The notes beneath the pieces were generated by a model that had not been told where the DNA came from, did no database searches, and saw nothing but the letters and a program-made list of their open reading frames with translations. DNA of 11,804 bases. Source: UBA10649 sp044233495. GTDB taxonomy: Bacteria; Actinomycetota; Actinomycetes; S36-B12. Each line of letters opens with the position of its first letter. The first letter of the stretch is position 1. Of the stretch, positions 1-6,269 are shown one piece after another. The stretch lies in assembly GCA_044233495.1 (NCBI GenBank), contig JBIIJX010000057.1, forward strand, positions 1 to 11,804. Reading direction: 5' to 3'. Both the position numbers and the translations under genes were made by a program.

Positions 1-137
1 AGCCTGGCCCGCTCACCCGGAGGCAGCGAGGCGGAGGCCTCGAGGTAGGCGCGGTGGACGGACGACACGTAGTCGGCCATGGCGCTGCGCATCGCCTCGG
101 GTCCGCGTTCGGCTGCGGGTGCGCTCTGCTCGGCCAT
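1..137 (-). CDS. N-terminal fragment of an unrecognised protein, divergent from the aromatic cluster
   Basis: This frame opens with ATG at 137 on the minus strand and runs uninterrupted for 45 codons to the left edge, so only the N-terminus is visible (begins MAEQSAPAAERGPEAM). The first 15 or so residues are Ala/Glu/Pro-rich and look disordered; the next stretch (AMADYVSSVHRAYLEASASL) looks like an amphipathic helix. No signal peptide, DNA-binding motif or catalytic motif can be seen and I do not recognise the family. There is no Shine-Dalgarno sequence upstream of the ATG on this strand, which would suit a leaderless transcript. Its divergent position across a repeat-rich control region suggests it belongs to the same regulon as the dioxygenase operon, or could encode a regulator or an accessory enzyme. 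The start and the reality of the gene rest on codon bias and position only. Confidence 0.6.
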   Translation of the reverse strand, partial: MAEQSAPAAERGPEAMRSAMADYVSSVHRAYLEASASLPPGERAR

Positions 138-145
138 GTCGCGGG

Positions 146-174
146 ACGCTAGCAGCATGCGTCCCGCATGTGGG
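146..174 (-). promoter_or_regulatory. Possible divergent leaderless promoter for the leftward gene
   Basis: On the minus strand TAGCGT (complement of 146-151) is a mirror copy of the rightward -10 candidate, with CCCACA (complement of 169-174) 17 bases upstream. Transcription would begin about 138-139, directly at or next to the ATG at 137. That matches the absence of a Shine-Dalgarno sequence and the common use of leaderless mRNAs in Actinobacteria. The two -10 candidates sit in the arms of the outer inverted repeat 144-152/207-215. Low confidence. Confidence 0.22.
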
Positions 175-184
175 GACGCTGTAC

Positions 185-213
185 TTCCATGCGGGACACA
201 TCCTGTCTAGCGT
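185..213 (+). promoter_or_regulatory. Possible promoter for the extradiol dioxygenase operon
   Basis: TAGCGT at 208-213 fits the loose actinobacterial -10 pattern TANNNT, and TTCCAT at 185-190 lies 17 bases upstream as a weak -35. This would start transcription near 220 and give a leader of about 50 bases containing AGGAG at 261-265, five bases before the ATG at 271. The -35 is poor and overlaps the candidate operator half-site at 188-200, so an activator or repressor would be expected to govern it. Assignment is by eye. Confidence 0.25.
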
Positions 214-270
214 CCGCGGCACGGCACATGACCGCCATGGACCGAGGGCAACCGGCACACAGGAGCGTGG

Positions 271-1179
271 ATGGGAATTCTCCGACTGGGACACGTCGAC
301 ATCACCGTCACCGACCTGGACCTCGCGACCGCCTACTACACGGAGGTGATCGGCCTCCTCGAGGTCGAACGCACCGACGACTCGGTCTTCCTCAAGTGCT
401 GGGACGAGCCCAACCACCACTCGCTCCGGCTGACCTACGGTCCCCGGGTCGGCTTCGACCAGATGAGCTTCAAGGTGGAGCGGGAGTCCGATCTCGACGA
501 TTTCGAGAACGCGGTCAAGCGCTACGGGTTCCCGGTGCGGCGAGTGTCCAAGGGCGAGTCGGTGGGCCAGGGGGAGTCCATCCGCTTCGACACTCCCTCG
601 GGCCAGCAGATGGAACTGGTGCACGACGTCGAGATGACCGGCCGTGCCACGGCCTCGATCAACCCGGCCCCCTTCGTGGAGGGGCTCAAGGGCATCGCAC
701 CGCCGCGACTGGACCACGTGCTCGTCACGGCAGAGGAGGTCGGCGATTCGGCGCAGTTCTACCAGGACGTGTTCGGCTTCCGTCTGACCGAGCAGCTGGT
801 CGACGGAGCCGGCCATCAGCTCGCCGTCTGGATGGAGACGTCCCACCGTCCGCACGACCTCGCGATCGTGTCCGGCCAGAACGGCGGCCTGCACCACTTC
901 GCGTGGTGGCTCGATGACTGGGACCACGTGCGACGCTCGGCCGACATCCTCGCCTACAACGGTATCCAGATCGATGTTGGCCCCACGCGTCACGGGATCA
1001 CACGGGGCAACACGATCTACTTCTTCGATCCCCTGGGCACCCGGAATGAGGTCTTCACCGGGGGCTACCGGCCGGATCCGGACTTCCCGACCATCACGTG
1101 GACCGAGGACAACATCGGCCGCGCCGTCTTCTACTACGAGGGTGAAGTGAACCAGCGCTTCATGTCGGTGCACACATGA
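271..1179 (+). CDS. Type I extradiol dioxygenase (catechol 2,3-dioxygenase family), copy 1
   Basis: A 302-residue protein of the vicinal-oxygen-chelate fold, normal length for catechol 2,3-dioxygenases of the XylE/DmpB type, which cleave catechols beside the two hydroxyls using Fe(II) and O2. The N-terminal module (about 1-125) is structural and the C-terminal module (about 145-290) carries the active site. Visible residues match the XylE set: metal ligands His149 (RLDH), His209 (LHHF) and Glu260 (RNE), plus second-shell His195 (PHD), His241 (TRHG) and Tyr250 (IYFFDP). The ATG at 271 follows AGGAG by five bases. The stop overlaps the next start as ATGA, so the two dioxygenases are translationally coupled. 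It is the first gene of the rightward operon. Family assignment is firm; the catechol used is unknown, and neighbours suggest one made from a phosphorylated phenol. Confidence 0.95.
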   Translation: MGILRLGHVDITVTDLDLATAYYTEVIGLLEVERTDDSVFLKCWDEPNHHSLRLTYGPRVGFDQMSFKVERESDLDDFENAVKRYGFPVRRVSKGESVGQGESIRFDTPSGQQMELVHDVEMTGRATASINPAPFVEGLKGIAPPRLDHVLVTAEEVGDSAQFYQDVFGFRLTEQLVDGAGHQLAVWMETSHRPHDLAIVSGQNGGLHHFAWWLDDWDHVRRSADILAYNGIQIDVGPTRHGITRGNTIYFFDPLGTRNEVFTGGYRPDPDFPTITWTEDNIGRAVFYYEGEVNQRFMSVHT

Positions 1180-2087
1180 GCATCCTGCGCCTTTCCCATG
1201 TCGAGATCCGGGTCCCTGACCTCGAGCTCGCCACGGCCTACTACACCGAGGTCGTGGGCATGTACGAGACGGCCCGGGAGCCCGATCGCGTCTTCCTGAA
1301 GTGCTGGGACGAGCACCAGCATCACTCGCTCATCCTCACCTTCGCACCCACCTACGGGCTCAATCACATGGGCTGGAAGGTCTCCGAAGCCGGGGACCTC
1401 GATCACTACACCGAGCGGCTCACCGCGGCCGGAGTCGACGTGGTGCGCTTCGCCGCCGGGGAGATCGGGCCGGGGCACGGCGAGGCCATCCGGTTCACGA
1501 TCCCCAGTGGGCACGTCATGGAGCTCGTCTACGGGATGGAGCAGGTGGGAAACCTGCTGCCCAACACCAACCCGCCGCCCAAGCCCCTGGGCCTGGTCGG
1601 CTTCGCCCCACCCCGCCTCGATCACATCTTCCTGACGTGCGAGGACGTCGCCCTCAACACGCGCTTCCTCGTCGACGTCCTCGACTTCCACCTGACCGAG
1701 CAGATCCTCGGGGACGACGGCTTCCAGGTGGCCACGTGGCTCGAGCACTCGCACCACAGCCACGACATCGCCCTCGTGACGGGGCAGGACCGCGGACTGC
1801 ATCACTTCGCCTGGTGGGTGGACGACTGGAACCAGATCCGCGAGGTCGCCGATGTGCTCGCCTACCACGGCGTGCGCATCGAGACGAATCCGACACGGCA
1901 CGGTGCCACGCGCGGACACTGCATCTACTTCTTCGACCCGGCGGGCAACCGGAACGAGGCCTTCACCGGTGGCTACTGGGTCGATCCGGAGGAGCCTCCC
2001 GTCACCTGGACTGAGGCCGAGATGGGCCGCGCGATCTTCTACTACGACGGCGTCGTGAACCAGCGGTTCCTGACGGTCCACAGCTGA
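1176..2087 (+). CDS. Type I extradiol dioxygenase (catechol 2,3-dioxygenase family), copy 2
   Basis: A 303-residue tandem paralogue of the preceding dioxygenase, alignable from end to end with a single-residue offset that arises around residue 100. By eye somewhat more than half of the residues are identical. All catalytic residues are kept: Fe(II) ligands His150, His210 and Glu261, and His196, His242 and Tyr251. Differences cluster in the N-terminal module (residues 29-38, 59-75, 86-100) and in the segment 176-193 before the catalytic His196, so substrate range may differ between the copies. It starts with ATG at 1176 inside the stop of the upstream gene and has no strong ribosome site of its own, so it is probably translated by coupling. 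It would perform meta-cleavage of a catechol to a yellow hydroxymuconic semialdehyde. The copies are too diverged to be a recent duplication; they may serve different alkyl- or methoxy-catechols or form a hetero-oligomer. Confidence 0.94.
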   Translation: MSILRLSHVEIRVPDLELATAYYTEVVGMYETAREPDRVFLKCWDEHQHHSLILTFAPTYGLNHMGWKVSEAGDLDHYTERLTAAGVDVVRFAAGEIGPGHGEAIRFTIPSGHVMELVYGMEQVGNLLPNTNPPPKPLGLVGFAPPRLDHIFLTCEDVALNTRFLVDVLDFHLTEQILGDDGFQVATWLEHSHHSHDIALVTGQDRGLHHFAWWVDDWNQIREVADVLAYHGVRIETNPTRHGATRGHCIYFFDPAGNRNEAFTGGYWVDPEEPPVTWTEAEMGRAIFYYDGVVNQRFLTVHS

Positions 2088-2097
2088 CGGAGACGAC

Positions 2098-3213
2098 ATG
2101 ACGACATCGGAACTGCAGCCTCCGCCGGCTCTGCCACGCACCGAGCGCAACGATGCTCCCGCCTATCTCCAGCGCTACCTCGAGCGCGAGGGCCAGGGGG
2201 GCAAGCCGCACGAGATCGTCGATCGCGGCACCGACTCGGACACCCCTCTCTACCTTCGTCGCTTCCGCGACCGGCGCAGCGGGGCCAATCCGCTCGAAGC
2301 ACCTGTTCCGGAGTGGGAGGGTGTGGACCTCGGCGTCACGCAGGCACGCGCGCGCATCACGAAGACCAAGGAGATTGTGCCGCCGGACGCCACGAGTGCC
2401 GGCCCGAAGACGGTCACGCAGGTGCACATTATCCGCCACGGCGAGACTCAGGGGTACTCCACCGAGAGTGGCCTCACCCCGCTGGGCGGCTGGCAGGCGC
2501 ATCGTCGCGGCTTCGACATCAGCAAGGGTGTGCGAGAGGGCGAGCGCGTCCGGATCGTGTGCGCTGAGACGAACCGGGCGCGTCAGACCGCGGAGCACCT
2601 TCGTCGTGGGCTCCTCGACGGGCTGACGATGTGGGGACGCACGGCCGACGTGTCCGAGATCGACGGCATGGAGGAGTTCCGCAACTTCCAGGTCTGGACG
2701 CCCGAGGGGCTTCGCGATGTCACCGGCGCCTTCCGGCTGTATCAGAAGGAGATGGAGAAGTACGAGCGTGTCGCGCACGGTGATCGGCCGGTATGGCTGG
2801 TCGAGGTCGACCGGTTCTGGCGCACCCAGCAGGGCGGCGGAGATCCGATCACCTACTGGACGCAGATCCCGATGCTCTGCTTCGAGCCACCGTCGGCGAC
2901 CGTGCGCCGATTCTGGGCCGGGATCCGCCGCATCCGGCAGGAGAGTCCCGGCGACCGCATCATCGTCGCCACGCACTCGGGTCCGATCCGGGTCTTCGCC
3001 ATGGCCGCCCACGGGTACGACCCGGGGGAGCCGTACAACACCGAGGAGGTCATCGTGAAGCTCATGGAAGGGGATCGTGGGGCCTTCCTGGCGTACCGGA
3101 ACCGCGTGTCCGAGGTTCAGGTCCCGCAGCTCTCGGAGCTGCCGGACTGGTGGGAGGGACTCTCGGGTGAGGCTCTGCCGACTTCACTGAAGGCACGGGA
3201 GGCGCAGTCATGA
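2098..3213 (+). CDS. Histidine phosphatase superfamily protein with N-terminal repeat extension; candidate aryl-phosphate phosphatase
   Basis: A 371-residue protein whose core (about 107-340) is a phosphoglycerate-mutase-like histidine phosphatase. R113-H114-G115-E116 gives the phosphate-accepting histidine; R160 (NRARQTA) and His293 (VATHSGPIRVF) complete the phosphate pocket, with Glu187 or Glu193 as likely acid. Such enzymes hydrolyse phosphomonoesters through phosphohistidine. The region before the core, about 105 residues, is unusual. It contains two copies of a motif, P-x-Y-L-x-R-(Y/F)-x-x-R, at 21-30 and 50-59, in a Pro/Arg/Glu-rich, probably disordered stretch. ATG at 2098 follows GGAG (2089-2092) by five bases; only ten bases separate it from the dioxygenase stop, and its own stop overlaps the next start (ATGA). 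Lying directly before the ATP-grasp and His-domain genes, it plausibly removes phosphate from the oxidised aryl phosphate, as CreD does in the cresol pathway. A regulatory phosphohistidine phosphatase role is an alternative. Confidence 0.85.
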   Translation: MTTSELQPPPALPRTERNDAPAYLQRYLEREGQGGKPHEIVDRGTDSDTPLYLRRFRDRRSGANPLEAPVPEWEGVDLGVTQARARITKTKEIVPPDATSAGPKTVTQVHIIRHGETQGYSTESGLTPLGGWQAHRRGFDISKGVREGERVRIVCAETNRARQTAEHLRRGLLDGLTMWGRTADVSEIDGMEEFRNFQVWTPEGLRDVTGAFRLYQKEMEKYERVAHGDRPVWLVEVDRFWRTQQGGGDPITYWTQIPMLCFEPPSATVRRFWAGIRRIRQESPGDRIIVATHSGPIRVFAMAAHGYDPGEPYNTEEVIVKLMEGDRGAFLAYRNRVSEVQVPQLSELPDWWEGLSGEALPTSLKAREAQS

Positions 3214-4289
3214 CGTCGCACATCATGTGGTTCGAGGGGTACTGGGAGGGGCTCAAGGCAGAGGTGGGCGGGAAGGCCGCCAGTCTCGGCGAGATGACCG
3301 GGGCCGGGCTCCCTGTGCCCCCGGGCTACGCGCTCACCACGAGTGCCTATCGCGTATCGCGTGATGCGGCTGATCTCGATGCCACCCTCGCAGGGCTGCT
3401 GCACGGTCTCGACACGGCTGACACCGACATGGTCTCCGACAGATGTGGACAGATACGCACTCACATCGCCGAGATGCCCATGGATCCCGAGGTCGAGGTG
3501 AGCCTGCGACAGGCGTACGCCGAGCTGTGCCGGCGCAGCAGCACGGATGACGTTCCCGTGGCCGTGCGCTCGTCCGCCACGAGCGAGGACTCCCCGGATG
3601 CGTCGTTTGCCGGGGAGCACGACACCTACCTCTGGGTCAGGGGTGCGGACGCCGTCGTCGACGCGGTTCGCCGCTGCTGGGCGTCGCTTTTCACCGATCG
3701 GGCCACGTGCTATCGGGTCGAGATGGGCTACGAGCATCGCTCGGTCGAGATGAGCGTCGTCGTGCAGAAGATGGTCCGGCCGATCGCAGCCGGGGTGGCG
3801 TTCACCCTTAACCCCTCCGATGGAGACCGGTCGACGATCGCCATCGACGCCGCCTGGGGATTCGGTGAAGGTGTGGTCTCGGGCGAGGTGACTCCCGACA
3901 ACTTCCTGGTGGACAAGGTCCTGTACGAGATCAGCAAGCGGCGGATCGCGACCAAGGAAGTCGAGTTCACGCTCGATGGCGGTGACCGCGTCATCAAGAA
4001 GCCCTTGGAGGGCAGCCGCGCGACCGACGCCTCGCTCACCGACCCTCAGATCAAGGCGATCGCCCGGTTGGCCCGCACCGCCGAGCGCCACTACGGATGT
4101 CCGCAGGACATCGAATGGGCAGTGGATGCCGATCTGGCCGACGGGGAGAACGTCGTGCTCCTGCAGTCCCGCCCTGAGACCGTCTGGAGCAAGAAGGTCG
4201 CGGAGAGCCCCGCGAGCAACGGAAGCGTGGACATGATGTCGAGCATCGTGTCCACATTGATGAATCCGATCAACAGTCGCAAGAGTTAG
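3210..4289 (+). CDS. PEP-synthase-like ATP-grasp subunit (PPDK_N domain), putative aryl phosphate synthase
   Basis: A 359-residue protein that is nearly all one PPDK_N/ATP-grasp domain, the ATP-binding half of PEP synthases. Hallmarks are GGKAASLGEM (20-29), PVPPGYALT (35-43), VRSSATSED (119-127) with FAGEH (133-137), the second grasp lobe with TPDNFLVDK (228-236), and the terminal QDIEW (299-303) and LLQSRPETVW (317-326). In relatives this domain transfers the beta-phosphate of ATP to a mobile histidine, releasing AMP and phosphate. No phosphohistidine or PEP-binding domain is attached; the histidine domain is encoded next door. Size and content match subunit 2 (about 40 kDa) of Thauera phenylphosphate synthase. 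ATG at 3210 follows GGGAGG (3197-3202) by seven bases and overlaps the phosphatase stop. The tail after about 330 is Ser/Asn-rich and may link to the partner. The substrate is inferred from context. Confidence 0.92.
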   Translation: MTSHIMWFEGYWEGLKAEVGGKAASLGEMTGAGLPVPPGYALTTSAYRVSRDAADLDATLAGLLHGLDTADTDMVSDRCGQIRTHIAEMPMDPEVEVSLRQAYAELCRRSSTDDVPVAVRSSATSEDSPDASFAGEHDTYLWVRGADAVVDAVRRCWASLFTDRATCYRVEMGYEHRSVEMSVVVQKMVRPIAAGVAFTLNPSDGDRSTIAIDAAWGFGEGVVSGEVTPDNFLVDKVLYEISKRRIATKEVEFTLDGGDRVIKKPLEGSRATDASLTDPQIKAIARLARTAERHYGCPQDIEWAVDADLADGENVVLLQSRPETVWSKKVAESPASNGSVDMMSSIVSTLMNPINSRKS

Positions 4290-4341
4290 GTGTTGTATCA
4301 GTCCCGTCCGCAACCTGCAGCAGTTCAGAGAGGGAGTTCGC

Positions 4342-6150
4342 ATGGCAGATCGGTTCCCCAGCCCCTTTGAGATCCCGGCTCCTGCGGGTGCCGAGGGCTG
4401 GCAGCAGCTTTACACATACTCATCGCTCTTCTCGGAGGGCCGCCGAGCCTACGAGGACTCCATGTTCTGGTTCCAGGACGGCGTCCATTGGCCCAACGCA
4501 CTGCGTCCGTGGGATGCGACTCTCTACGAGTACGCGATCACCTCGCTGTCTCAGTACAACACGCGGCACCTCCAGGTGCCCCCGGCGAATGGGATCGACT
4601 TCCGGATCCTCAACGGCTACGCGTACCTGACCCCGGTGCCGGCTCCTGAGGCGGACATCGAGTCCCGCGTGGCCAACTTCATGGATCGTGCCGGCTTCTA
4701 CTTCATGAACTGGAACGACCTCTACGACAAGTGGATGATCAAGATCCGGGATCTCGTCAAGGAGCTCGAGACGATCGACTTCGATCCGCTTCCCGAGCTG
4801 GAGGACGCTGACGGCGTCGTCAAGTCGGGTGCGGGCCTCGGGTCGGGCTGGAAGATCCAGGCCGACTACCACAAGCTCCTCGATCTCGCCCTCAAGCTGT
4901 GGCAGTACCACTTCGAGTTCCTCAACCTCGGGTACGCCGCGTACCTGGACTTCTTCGGCTTCTGCAAGGGGGCGTGGCCCAACATCCCGGACCTCGCCAT
5001 CGCGAAGATGGTCGCCGGCGTCGAGGTGGACCTCTTCCGCCCCGACGAGGAGCTCAAGCGGCTCGCGCGCATGGCTGTCGACTCGGGCGTTGGTGAGGCC
5101 TTCGCCACGGGCGACGTCGAGGCGACGTGCCAGATCCTGAAGGGATCGGATGCCGGCAACGCCTGGATCGCCTCATTCCAGGAGTCGGCAGAGCCGTGGT
5201 TCAACTTCTCCACGGGTTCGGGCTTCTACCACTCCGACAAGATCTGGATCGAGAACGTCGAGATCCCGTTCGACTTCATCGCGAACTACATCGAGAAGCT
5301 GAACAAGGGTGAGGACCTTGCTCGGCCCATGGAGGCCATTCGCGCCGAGCGTGATCGCATCGTGAACGAGTACGCCGAGCTCCTGCCGAGCGACGCGGAC
5401 CGTGAGGCCTTCCAGGGCAAGCTGGGCCTTGCCCGCGTCGTGTTCCCGTACGTGGAGAACCACAACTTCTACGTCGAGCACTGGAGTCACTCGGTGATCT
5501 GGCGCAAGATGCGCCAGCTCGGCGAGCTCTTCGTCAAGGAGGGCTTCTGGTCGGAGGCGAACGACATCTTCTTCCTCAAGCGCACCGAGGTCGAGGACGC
5601 CCTGTTCGACTACTTCCACTCCTGGGCGACCCCGGCGCCGGCGGCCGGACCGTCCTACTGGCCCAAGGAGATCGAGCGTCGCCGTGGGATCCACGAGGCG
5701 CTGTCAGCGTGGAAGCCGACTCCGGCCATGGGTGTTCCGCCGGAGGTCATCACCGAGCCCTTCACCGTCATGCTCTGGGGCATCACGACCGAGAGTGTCG
5801 GTGCCTGGCTCGGAGGCGGTGCCGGGGAGGACGGCCAGCTGCGGGGCATGTCGGCGTCGCCCGGCGTCGTCGAGGGACTCGCTCGGGTCATCTTCAGCCC
5901 CGATCAGATCAGCGAGGTGCAGGAGGGTGAGATCCTGGTCGCGCCGTTGACGGCCCCGTCCTGGGCGCCCATCTTCGGCAAGATCCAGGCAACCGTCACC
6001 GACACTGGCGGCATGATGAGTCACGCTGCCATCGTGTGCCGCGAGTACGGCCTCCCGGCCGTCACGGGCACCGGGTTCGCGACGTCGACCATCAAGACCG
6101 GCGACCGCATCCGGGTCGACGGCTCCAACGGAACGGTCACCATCCTGTAG
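4342..6150 (+). CDS. PEP-utilising mobile-domain subunit, putative aryl phosphate synthase catalytic subunit
   Basis: A 602-residue protein. Residues about 500-602 are a PEP-utilising-enzyme mobile (swivelling) domain. TDTGGMMSHAAIVCREYGLP (553-572) contains the phosphohistidine His561, and the protein ends normally soon after, with no PEP/pyruvate TIM barrel. The first 490 or so residues are rich in Trp, Tyr and Phe (for example around 40-75) and mostly helical by composition. By position they correspond to the substrate-binding region of phenylphosphate synthase subunit 1 (about 70 kDa) and to the antibiotic-binding domain of rifampicin phosphotransferase. The expected reaction, with the ATP-grasp partner, is ATP plus phenol to aryl phosphate, AMP and phosphate. 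ATG at 4342 follows GAGAGGGAG (4327-4335); the 52-base gap after the partner gene holds no visible signal other than this ribosome site. Aryl specificity is inferred from the dioxygenase neighbours. The family is confident, the substrate is not. Confidence 0.9.
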   Translation: MADRFPSPFEIPAPAGAEGWQQLYTYSSLFSEGRRAYEDSMFWFQDGVHWPNALRPWDATLYEYAITSLSQYNTRHLQVPPANGIDFRILNGYAYLTPVPAPEADIESRVANFMDRAGFYFMNWNDLYDKWMIKIRDLVKELETIDFDPLPELEDADGVVKSGAGLGSGWKIQADYHKLLDLALKLWQYHFEFLNLGYAAYLDFFGFCKGAWPNIPDLAIAKMVAGVEVDLFRPDEELKRLARMAVDSGVGEAFATGDVEATCQILKGSDAGNAWIASFQESAEPWFNFSTGSGFYHSDKIWIENVEIPFDFIANYIEKLNKGEDLARPMEAIRAERDRIVNEYAELLPSDADREAFQGKLGLARVVFPYVENHNFYVEHWSHSVIWRKMRQLGELFVKEGFWSEANDIFFLKRTEVEDALFDYFHSWATPAPAAGPSYWPKEIERRRGIHEALSAWKPTPAMGVPPEVITEPFTVMLWGITTESVGAWLGGGAGEDGQLRGMSASPGVVEGLARVIFSPDQISEVQEGEILVAPLTAPSWAPIFGKIQATVTDTGGMMSHAAIVCREYGLPAVTGTGFATSTIKTGDRIRVDGSNGTVTIL

Positions 6151-6181
6151 GTCCTGATCGGGCTCACGCACGGATTCAGAT

Positions 6182-6229
6182 CCGGTTCCGTCGGGCGGGA
6201 AGCACCTGTTGCCTGCCCGACGGAACCGG
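6182..6229 (+). terminator. Strong 18-bp stem hairpin between the phosphate-synthase and Rieske genes
   Basis: CCGGTTCCGTCGGGC (6182-6196) is perfectly complementary to GCCCGACGGAACCGG (6215-6229). A G-U pair and two G-C pairs continue the stem inwards to 6199/6212, leaving a 12-base loop at 6200-6211. No U-tract follows, so it is either a tail-less terminator of the kind often proposed in high-GC Actinobacteria, or an RNA-stability or processing element that separates expression of the two halves of the cluster. It begins 31 bases after the stop of the upstream gene and ends 40 bases before the Rieske ATG. The rest of the 119-base spacer shows nothing convincing except the ribosome site AGAGGA at 6257-6262. 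Confidence 0.7.
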
Positions 6230-6269
6230 GGCACCCTTGGCACAACATCGAAGGCGAGAGGACATAGTC

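Larger units (their letters stand above)
141..216. promoter_or_regulatory. Clustered inverted/direct repeats, candidate operator in divergent control region
   Basis: Five copies of a GCGGGACRC-like half-site lie in 76 bases between divergent start codons. GCGGGACGC at 141-149 and GCGTCCCGC at 159-167 form a perfect 9-bp inverted repeat with a 9-base spacer. The second of these, extended to 158-170, pairs with 188-200 (CATGCGGGACACA) at 12 of 13 positions. GGGGACGC at 172-179 and GCGGGACAC at 191-199 are direct copies. An outer 9-bp inverted repeat (GGACGCTAG at 144-152, CTAGCGTCC at 207-215) nearly shares the centre of the 158-200 repeat. Spacings between half-sites are roughly one or two helical turns. 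This is the pattern expected for cooperative binding by a dimeric regulator, but the regulator is not in the window and its family cannot be named. Confidence 0.6.

Noticed and set aside
13..1173. Long open frame on the minus strand covering the first dioxygenase and the control region.
   Set aside because: It is antisense to a gene with a complete catalytic set, has low-complexity Arg/Val/Asp-rich composition typical of GC-rich shadow frames, and conflicts with the divergent start at 137.
2629..2640. A 12-base match between the control region (168-179) and the phosphatase gene, suggesting another operator.
   Set aside because: A 12-mer repeated once is expected by chance in a GC-rich window of this size, and the site is inside codons with no paired half-site.
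3117..4343. Open frame of 408 codons antisense to the ATP-grasp gene.
   Set aside because: It is a shadow of a gene with clear PPDK_N motifs, with no motif of its own.
3210..6150. Annotation as gluconeogenic phosphoenolpyruvate synthase.
   Set aside because: The PEP/pyruvate-binding barrel is missing from both proteins and the genes sit among aromatic-ring enzymes.
6237..6268. A TTGGCA box before the Rieske gene as a -35 element.
   Set aside because: The only -10-like sequences downstream lie at poor spacing and overlap the ribosome site and start codon.
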